A DNA stretch of 6,400 nucleotides from an uncultured Bacteroidales bacterium (GTDB taxonomy: Bacteria; Bacteroidota; Bacteroidia; Bacteroidales; Paludibacteraceae). The stretch's first letter is position 1. Each line of letters starts with the position of its first letter. Below, in pieces: positions 1 to 5,373 of this stretch. The notes beneath the pieces were generated by a model that saw only the letters and a list, made by a program, of their open reading frames with translations, did not search any database and had not been told where the DNA came from. The translations under genes and the position numbers were made by a program. The DNA lies in contig CAMJFV010000119.1 in NCBI GenBank assembly GCA_946405045.1, positions 1 to 6,400 of the forward strand, written 5' to 3'.

Positions 1-109
1 GTGGACTGATGATAAGTGTTCTGAACCAGAAGAAAAGAAAGACGATGATTTTAGCTGGGGAAAAGCTTTGTTCGAAATTGGTGCAGCGGCGTTTCTGCTT
101 TTGTTCTAA
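1..109 (+). CDS. C-terminal end of an unidentified protein with a hydrophobic tail (partial)
   Basis: The frame starting at base 2 is open to a TAA at 107-109 and gives 35 residues; the gene begins upstream of the window. The visible part is an acidic, lysine-rich stretch (EPEEKKDDD) followed by FSWGKALFEIGAAAFLLLF, so the protein ends in a short hydrophobic segment that may be a membrane anchor or a buried C-terminal helix. Only 35 bases separate its stop from the next start on the same strand, and no clear promoter lies between them, so the two genes are probably co-transcribed. The family cannot be recognised from this fragment. That it is coding is inferred from the plausible composition and the spacing to the next gene. 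Confidence 0.6.
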   Translation, partial: WTDDKCSEPEEKKDDDFSWGKALFEIGAAAFLLLF

Positions 110-144
110 AAGTTTTTTTATTGTGGAACGTGAAAAATTAATTT

Positions 145-1275
145 ATGGCTAATAGTGTTTATGTTGTATATTGCAATGACAACAAAGAGGATCAAGAGTA
201 TGTAAAAAACTTCAAGAATGTCTTGGAAAGAGAAAACCTTATGTTAGATTTTTCTTTTGGTGATACTGATGATATTGAAGCTGTAGAGAAGAAAATTGAA
301 GATTGCACAGCTGTACTTTTGTTGACATCAGCTGCTTTTCGTAAAAATGGATTGGTCAATCAGACTGTAAAGCTCGCTCACGATTTGAACAAAATGTTCA
401 TGGCTATGGGATATCATAGTGGTGGTTTTTTCAACAAACAATCATGGCTTAAGAATGACATGGATGTGAACACTGTTGTCTATGGATTCAAAAATGATGA
501 ACAGCTTGGAGAGGTGTTAGCTCAGTTAAGGTCTGTATTAGGTGTAGCTGTGGCTATGGGAGATCGAGTCGGAGGACTTCTGATTTTCAATCTTGATAGC
601 CCTTGTTGTCTTTATGCCAATGAAAAATTGATGTTCACAGCTGAAAATCCAGGAAAATATAAGTACAGATTAAAAGCAGGTAACTATAAATTGGTGGTTA
701 AATCTGTTAAAATCAAAGGTGCCGACATTTTGTCAGGTCAAATCGAAGTCAAAACAAATGAAGTTTATAGTTATGAAAAAAGCGTTACTGAAGCTGAAAT
801 TGATTATCTTTCTCAAATGAAAAAATCAACGGAAAATATTATTTTCAATTGTAATAATAAAATCAAACAAATCAATGACGAAATTAAGAATTGCGAATAT
901 CAAATAGATTTATTGACACAAAGATTGAAAGAAAATCCACCTTATTTGCCTTCAGCTGAGGCTTCAATAGGTACAAAAGTTTTATATGCTTTGATCTTTG
1001 GAGGTATTGGTTTAATGTTTGCTGGGTTTGGAGCAATTGTGGGATTGATTTTGGGTCCATACATGGCTCAAAGAAGTGCAGAGAAGAATAGAGAGCAAAG
1101 ATTGGCAAAACTTGTTGGGGATTACAACAGTAGAATGACTTATTTTCGTAATCAGAGAAGTAATTATATCAGCAAACGCAACGAATTAACAAAAGAGTTT
1201 GCCAATGTTAACAAGAATCTCGACAGTATGAAACAACAATTATATAATATAAATCATTTGTTGGATACTTATTAA
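145..1275 (+). CDS. TIR-like / PEGA-like / coiled-coil membrane protein, function unknown
   Basis: A 376-residue protein not recognised as a named family. Residues 4-133 look like a TIR-type flavodoxin-like fold: strand VYVVYC, helix of about 17-30, then CTAVLLLTSAAF (54-65) and a helix QTVKLAHDLNK (73-83). This matches the TIR pattern of a hydrophobic strand, S-x-x-[YF] and a following helix. The usual WCxxE reads LVNQT (70-74), so the NADase glutamate is replaced by Thr74 and NAD cleavage is doubtful. Residues 143-214 resemble a PEGA beta domain (LKAGNYKLVVKSV). A coiled coil (about 216-263) leads to a hydrophobic segment (279-306) with a glycine zipper at G296, G300 and G304, then a basic stretch and a second coiled coil (about 310-372). 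There is no signal peptide, so the TIR-like part is probably cytoplasmic. ATG 145 is the natural start; no Shine-Dalgarno is seen. The gene is strongly A/T-rich, which suggests acquisition. Membership of a defence or signalling system is inference only. Confidence 0.85.
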   Translation: MANSVYVVYCNDNKEDQEYVKNFKNVLERENLMLDFSFGDTDDIEAVEKKIEDCTAVLLLTSAAFRKNGLVNQTVKLAHDLNKMFMAMGYHSGGFFNKQSWLKNDMDVNTVVYGFKNDEQLGEVLAQLRSVLGVAVAMGDRVGGLLIFNLDSPCCLYANEKLMFTAENPGKYKYRLKAGNYKLVVKSVKIKGADILSGQIEVKTNEVYSYEKSVTEAEIDYLSQMKKSTENIIFNCNNKIKQINDEIKNCEYQIDLLTQRLKENPPYLPSAEASIGTKVLYALIFGGIGLMFAGFGAIVGLILGPYMAQRSAEKNREQRLAKLVGDYNSRMTYFRNQRSNYISKRNELTKEFANVNKNLDSMKQQLYNINHLLDTY

Positions 1276-1314
1276 TTGAAGGTTGATTATTATGTGATAG
1301 TCTTTGATTATGGC

Positions 1315-1340
1315 AATTAAGACGTTATTTAACGTCAATT
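1315..1340. terminator. Small hairpin between convergent genes, possible weak terminator
   Basis: GACGTT (1321-1326) and AACGTC (1331-1336) form a perfect six-base stem with an ATTT loop. The flanking AATT (1315-1318) and AATT (1337-1340) can extend it past a two-base bulge. It lies 40 bases after the stop of the TIR-like gene, where a terminator is expected. There is no following T-run and the stem is short, so the role is uncertain. Confidence 0.25.
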
Positions 1341-1409
1341 CGATGAAGTGAATATTACTTAACTTTCCATCATTATGTATATCAATACCTAAAGGTGTAT
1401 TTTCTGTGT

Positions 1410-1438
1410 TGTGATTTTGAATACCACGGGTAATCACA
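1410..1438. repeat. Short inverted repeat downstream of the GH43 gene
   Basis: TGTGATT (1410-1416) is the reverse complement of AATCACA (1432-1438), with a 15-base loop holding a small ACC/GGT pair (1423-1425 and 1429-1431). It lies about 33 bases past the leftward GH43 stop codon and could help end that transcript. The arms are only seven bases and chance occurrence is possible. The rest of the 195-base gap is A/T-rich with nothing else recognisable. Confidence 0.2.
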
Positions 1439-1470
1439 TACATATGCCAATGAATTTAGTTATGCCCCCC

Positions 1471-4287
1471 TCACCCCACCATCACCTTCTCCCCATTCAC
1501 CACATACACTCCTCTTGGCAATACAATTTCTTTTCTGGCTTCTGCTTTTAGATTGAAATTTTCAAGCAGTTGTCCGTTGATTGTCCAGACGCAGACAGTG
1601 ACGTCGGAATCGGATAGTATGCCTATGCCATTCTGTATGTTGTAGACGTGAATGTTTTCATTATTGTCATCGTCTACGTTTATGTCCTTATATGCAGTAG
1701 GCTCAAATCCCATACTCTGCATCCATCTGTCGTAAGTGCCGTCGGATTCGTCGCTGATGGCTTCCATATCATATTTCTCGGAGTCAAAACAGAATGCGAA
1801 CTGGCTGGATGTGGTTTTGGATGAACTGTTCAGACCTACCACACCATTGGCTGTCGGTGTCGCACTGAAGTTCGTCAGGACGACGTTGCTGTTGTTGGCA
1901 GGAGACAGGTAGAAATAGCCGTCGTGTGTGCCGCTGTCTGTTATTTTCCATCGCTGAGATGGGGTGTTGCTGACTGGAGCCATTGTCAACTGTCCGTTTG
2001 TGACGTCGAGAGCCATATTTTTATCCTCGTCTGTCAACTTATAGAATCCGTCATCTGCCCTCGTCACTTTAAGCGACAGATTGATGTCGTCATTGTCTTC
2101 CGTCAACTGCATCCTTCCGTCTTTCAACGACAAAATCCTGTTGGCATTTTTTGAAAGCAACACGTATGTGTTTCCATCTTCAATCTTCGCCACTCGTCTG
2201 TAACGGTTGATCTTGTCGAAAATGGACAAATCCCAGTCTGAATAGAAACGTATGATCGGATATCCTGTACGCATATCGATCGGCAACCATATATGCCATG
2301 ACTCACCGACATTGGCATCTGAGAAATAGTCGCCGCCTTTCCACCTGTCGCCCATATAGATGTAGGCATCGTATTTGCCTGGCACTTTGAAGACGTAATT
2401 GCTTTGCGAATGGTAGGTGGTGGCTTTCTCGTCGTCGACGCAAGGATTGCCCAAATCGTTCCACCCGCTCAACGGTAGCTGTGAGTATGATGAGTGGGCA
2501 GGGTTGGGATCCCAACCTGTACATCCTGATGTGATTGCCACGAATCGTTTGTGATACTTGAATATCGCTGGGGCTTCATACTGCTTCTGCACGAACATAC
2601 GCTCCCACGTCGGCGATAAATCAAGGAAGTCGTTTGTCAGCAATGTGCCATGCATGGTCATGTTCTCCTCCGCCGAACCGAAATGGTAGCCGACCTTATA
2701 GTCGGGATCGAACATCAATGTCTGGTCTCGTGAGCCGGACGGTTGCTCGTCGCCACGCGGACGTATCGTCTTCACGAATGTATATGGACCTGTGATTTTG
2801 TCGCTGTAAAGGATGGCGACGCGAGATGCCGCATACCCTGAACCGTTTTCCCAGTGAACCCACATCACATATTTCCCAGTGTTCGGACAATACATCACTT
2901 TCGGACGTTCAAGTGTACGCCCGTAGTTCATGTCCTGATAGTCGTTTCGTAATGGAACTTCAGGACATTTGTAAGCCATACATTCATATTTCCAGTTGTA
3001 AAGATCCGTGGATTTGTAGCAGACAATTCCGTTGCTCTTTACAGGATTCGCACGATAATTCTCGCCAAACCAATAATACACGCCGTCTTTATAAAGCACA
3101 CATCCTCCATGCGCATTGATGTGGTTGCCATCCGCGTCGTTCCAGTTCATTCCCAGTCGAAGTGCTGGACTGCCAATGTGGAATTGTGAATATGGTTGTC
3201 CGAATTGTGAATCCACAGGTATCAGCATCCAATAATGTTTGCCGTCGGATCCGCTTTTGTCGCTATAGACTCCCTTGTTGTCGCTTGTGCCGTCGGTGCC
3301 AAGATATTTGCTGTTGGAAGAAAACTGTATTCTCACGTATTTGTCTTCATTCGGTGCGTAGGCAATCTTCAGATGAGCGGTCGAGTTGCTCGACGAATTT
3401 GCGAAATGGGTGTCGTATTCTCCCGTCGCATTCAGATAATTATTTCCAGAAACGCTTTTCAATGCGTATGTGCCGTCGGAAAGAGTCTCGATCGTAAATT
3501 GTTGCGACGCGTTGTATGCTGCATTCTTTATCAAAGTATTGTTGTTGGAGTTTGTCAGAAAACGGTTGCTGGCGTGGACAACGTAGTATTTTTTGCCCGT
3601 GCTGAACGGAAGGTTACGGCTGTTGTTGTAGGCAGTGATCGCAGAATTCAATTCTTTTGTCGCCGCAACAATATCCGCTTGGGAAGATCCGTTTTCCAAG
3701 GCTGTTTTAGCCTCATCTATGGCATCCATTAAAGATTTTCGAGCAGACGTAGGAAATTTTCCACCATCGTCTCCTTCTGAAGTGGACGCAAGTCTGTCTT
3801 CCGCTTTGTTTATAATGCCTTGTAGCCCGTCAGTCACAAGTACATTGGAAGAAGCCTCACGCAAAAACCAATAGTGGAGAGTCTCCTTTCCGTTTTTATC
3901 TGAATAGACGTTGCTGCCTGGAGCAATCGCGTCGGTACCTAAATAGAGATTATTATTTGCACATTTGAAACGGACATATTCGCCGCCGCATTCTTCAATA
4001 GAAAATTTGGCGACGTTGCCCGTACTTGAACTCAATTCTGTATCCCAATCGCCAGTTTTAGCGACATTTTTGTTTTGCGATACACTCTTGATGAAGTACG
4101 CATTGCCAGTAGCGGAAAATTGAAAGACTTGGCCGTTTGTGGCATCAAACGTATGGAGGTTAGGTCTGCCGTCTACAGCGGAAAGCACCATTCCAGAGGA
4201 GTGGAAAATGTAGTATTTTTTGTTAGTGTCGAGAGCGTGAGCCAGTAAAGAGACGCAACTCAATAGTGTAATCAATAGTGTCTTCAT
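1471..4287 (-). CDS. Secreted multi-domain GH43 enzyme, probably exo-beta-1,3-galactanase (GH43_24-like)
   Basis: A 938-residue exported glycosidase, likely removing galactose from the beta-1,3-galactan backbone of arabinogalactan. Order of parts: signal peptide MKTLLITLLSCVSLLAHA (1-18); a beta-rich carbohydrate-binding-like module (about 22-142); a FIVAR-like helical module (152-222); a second copy of the first module (229-356); the GH43 five-bladed propeller (about 376-697); a ricin-B-like beta-trefoil (704-834); a linker; and a tail (877-938, ending GVYVVNGEKVMVG) like type IX secretion sorting domains. Subfamily-24-type motifs are NAHGGCVLYKDGVYYWFGE, LERPKV (Glu460), SRDQTLMFD, SAEENMTMH, EAPAIFKY (Glu571), TSGCTGWDPNPA and TTYHSQSNY (Gln628). 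By analogy with characterised members, Glu571 would be the general acid and Gln628 the unusual base. The open frame reaches back to an ATG at 4356, but the start at 4287 is chosen because a signal peptide begins there and a promoter-like box lies at 4313-4320. No sus-type genes are visible nearby. GH43_34 is the main alternative. Confidence 0.88.
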   Translation of the reverse strand: MKTLLITLLSCVSLLAHALDTNKKYYIFHSSGMVLSAVDGRPNLHTFDATNGQVFQFSATGNAYFIKSVSQNKNVAKTGDWDTELSSSTGNVAKFSIEECGGEYVRFKCANNNLYLGTDAIAPGSNVYSDKNGKETLHYWFLREASSNVLVTDGLQGIINKAEDRLASTSEGDDGGKFPTSARKSLMDAIDEAKTALENGSSQADIVAATKELNSAITAYNNSRNLPFSTGKKYYVVHASNRFLTNSNNNTLIKNAAYNASQQFTIETLSDGTYALKSVSGNNYLNATGEYDTHFANSSSNSTAHLKIAYAPNEDKYVRIQFSSNSKYLGTDGTSDNKGVYSDKSGSDGKHYWMLIPVDSQFGQPYSQFHIGSPALRLGMNWNDADGNHINAHGGCVLYKDGVYYWFGENYRANPVKSNGIVCYKSTDLYNWKYECMAYKCPEVPLRNDYQDMNYGRTLERPKVMYCPNTGKYVMWVHWENGSGYAASRVAILYSDKITGPYTFVKTIRPRGDEQPSGSRDQTLMFDPDYKVGYHFGSAEENMTMHGTLLTNDFLDLSPTWERMFVQKQYEAPAIFKYHKRFVAITSGCTGWDPNPAHSSYSQLPLSGWNDLGNPCVDDEKATTYHSQSNYVFKVPGKYDAYIYMGDRWKGGDYFSDANVGESWHIWLPIDMRTGYPIIRFYSDWDLSIFDKINRYRRVAKIEDGNTYVLLSKNANRILSLKDGRMQLTEDNDDINLSLKVTRADDGFYKLTDEDKNMALDVTNGQLTMAPVSNTPSQRWKITDSGTHDGYFYLSPANNSNVVLTNFSATPTANGVVGLNSSSKTTSSQFAFCFDSEKYDMEAISDESDGTYDRWMQSMGFEPTAYKDINVDDDNNENIHVYNIQNGIGILSDSDVTVCVWTINGQLLENFNLKAEARKEIVLPRGVYVVNGEKVMVG

Positions 4288-4312
4288 AATAGAATCATGT
4301 GTTATCATGTCG

Positions 4313-4320
4313 CTAAGATA
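4313..4320 (-). promoter_or_regulatory. Candidate -7 box for the GH43 gene
   Basis: On the minus strand this reads TATCTTAG, one mismatch from the Bacteroidetes TAnnTTTG box. Transcription would begin near 4305, giving a leader of about 20 bases before the ATG at 4287, and would leave out the in-frame ATGs at 4308 and 4356. A second near-match, TATATCTG (4331-4338), lies upstream. No convincing -33 element is seen for either. Confidence 0.35.
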
Positions 4321-4487
4321 CAGAGTTTTGCAGATATAAAGAAGATGATGAGGCAAAAAAACAGATGAAAATAAATAATAAGAATCTTGGATATAAACCG
4401 ATTTGATATTATTGTTTTAGATAATGTGGATTGTGTTCAGATGGGGATAACAAATGTTGTAGATTATGATAAAGTGAAATTTATTGT

Positions 4488-4495
4488 TAATTTTG
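4488..4495 (+). promoter_or_regulatory. Candidate -7 box (TAATTTTG) for the MATE-kinase gene
   Basis: TAATTTTG matches the Bacteroidetes TAnnTTTG consensus exactly and is followed by CAG. Transcription would begin near 4502, leaving a leader of about 14 bases before ATG 4516. The -33 region is weak: the nearest TTG (4457-4459) is farther upstream than the usual spacing. An in-frame TGA at 4510-4512 rules out the ATG at 4504 and supports 4516 as the start. Confidence 0.5.
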
Positions 4496-4515
4496 CAGTC
4501 CAAATGATTTGAAAA

Positions 4516-5352
4516 ATGACGAACACTAAGTCAACACCTACTGAACTTGGTACTGAACCGATACCTCAGTTACTGTTCAAATATGCTGTGCCAGCCATCA
4601 TATCGATGGTTGTGGCATCTTTATACAATATCATCGACTCCATTTTCATCGGTCATATTCCGAACGATGGACCTCGCTGTATCACGGCATTGGCTATCGC
4701 ATTCCCGTTGATGAACCTGTCTGCGGCGTTTGGCTCGCTTGTGGGAGCTGGAGGATCGACGCTGGTGTCTATCAAACTTGGTCAGAAAGATTATCCGTCG
4801 GCAAACAAAGTGCTTGGAAATGTGACGACACTGAATGTCATTATCGGTATCATCATAATGGTGCTTGGACTTTTTTTCTTGGATGAGATTTTGGTTTTGT
4901 TCGGAGCCAGTGACGAGACAATCGCTCCAGCGCGTGATTTTATGACGGTACTGTTGATAGGAAATGTCTTGACTCACCTGTTTTTTGGCCTCAACCATGT
5001 GATGCGAAGCAGTGGTAATCCAAGAAAAGCGATGCTCACCACTATTCTCACTGTGGTGCTCAACATTATTCTTGCGCCATTGTTCATTTATCAGTTCGAA
5101 TGGGGAATAAAGGGAGCCGCGCTCGCTACAATCACCGCACAGACAATCTCATTGATTGTGATCTGTCATCATTTCTACAGTGGCAAGGATGTCTTGACAT
5201 TCTCAATCCCGGATTTCAAATTACAGAAGCATATTGTGAAGAATATCTTTGCAATCGGAATTGCACCGTTCACACTTAATGCATGTGCGTGTCTTGTGAC
5301 TATGATGCTCAACAATACACTCTATAAGTATGGAGGAGACAATGCCATTTGA
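4516..5352 (+). CDS. MATE-family multidrug efflux transporter, N-terminal portion ending at premature stop
   Basis: This 278-residue open part is the N-terminal half or slightly more of a MATE (MepA/NorM-like) inner-membrane antiporter, a family that exports cationic drugs or metabolites using a Na+ or H+ gradient. Typical features are the amphipathic start TEPIPQLLFKYAVPAIISM leading into helix 1 (about 20-45), the helix 2 region LVGAGGSTLVSIKLGQ (75-90), the conserved RSSGNPRKAM (164-173), and NIILAPLFI (183-191) followed by GIKGAALATITAQ (197-209). The intact protein should continue past the stop into the second bundle. A box matching the Bacteroidetes -7 consensus lies 20 bases upstream. 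The gene is divergent from the GH43 gene with no obvious functional link. Family assignment is firm; the substrate cannot be read from sequence. Confidence 0.85.
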   Translation: MTNTKSTPTELGTEPIPQLLFKYAVPAIISMVVASLYNIIDSIFIGHIPNDGPRCITALAIAFPLMNLSAAFGSLVGAGGSTLVSIKLGQKDYPSANKVLGNVTTLNVIIGIIIMVLGLFFLDEILVLFGASDETIAPARDFMTVLLIGNVLTHLFFGLNHVMRSSGNPRKAMLTTILTVVLNIILAPLFIYQFEWGIKGAALATITAQTISLIVICHHFYSGKDVLTFSIPDFKLQKHIVKNIFAIGIAPFTLNACACLVTMMLNNTLYKYGGDNAI

Positions 5353-5373
5353 GCGTATGGTATCTGTAACCGT

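Noticed and set aside
1240..1443. 67-codon minus-strand open frame in the gap after the GH43 gene
   Set aside because: It overlaps the end of the TIR-like gene, is low-complexity and isoleucine-rich as expected from A/T-rich DNA, has no ribosome site, and matches no family I recognise.
1276..1470. Search for tRNA, small RNA or mobile-element ends in the convergent gap
   Set aside because: Only two short inverted repeats were found; no cloverleaf, target-site duplication or transposase remnant could be supported.
3235..3732. 165-codon plus-strand open frame inside the GH43 gene
   Set aside because: It lies opposite a strongly supported coding frame with clear domain motifs; its cysteine- and arginine-rich composition is typical of an antisense shadow.
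4255..4287. Lipoprotein signal at Cys11 of the GH43 enzyme (LLSC)
   Set aside because: The hydrophobic stretch before the cysteine is too short and lacks a good lipobox, while AHA at 16-18 gives a standard signal peptidase I site that fits the sorting-type tail.
5350..5352. TGA read as glycine by an alternative genetic code, as in SR1/Gracilibacteria
   Set aside because: The many glycines in the 938-residue and 376-residue proteins all use GGN codons and no other internal TGA occurs, while TGA ends the GH43 gene. The protein content points to Bacteroidetes using the standard bacterial code.
5340..5360. Frameshift as the cause of the MATE interruption
   Set aside because: The homologous sequence continues in the same frame on both sides of the stop, so a base substitution rather than an insertion or deletion explains it.
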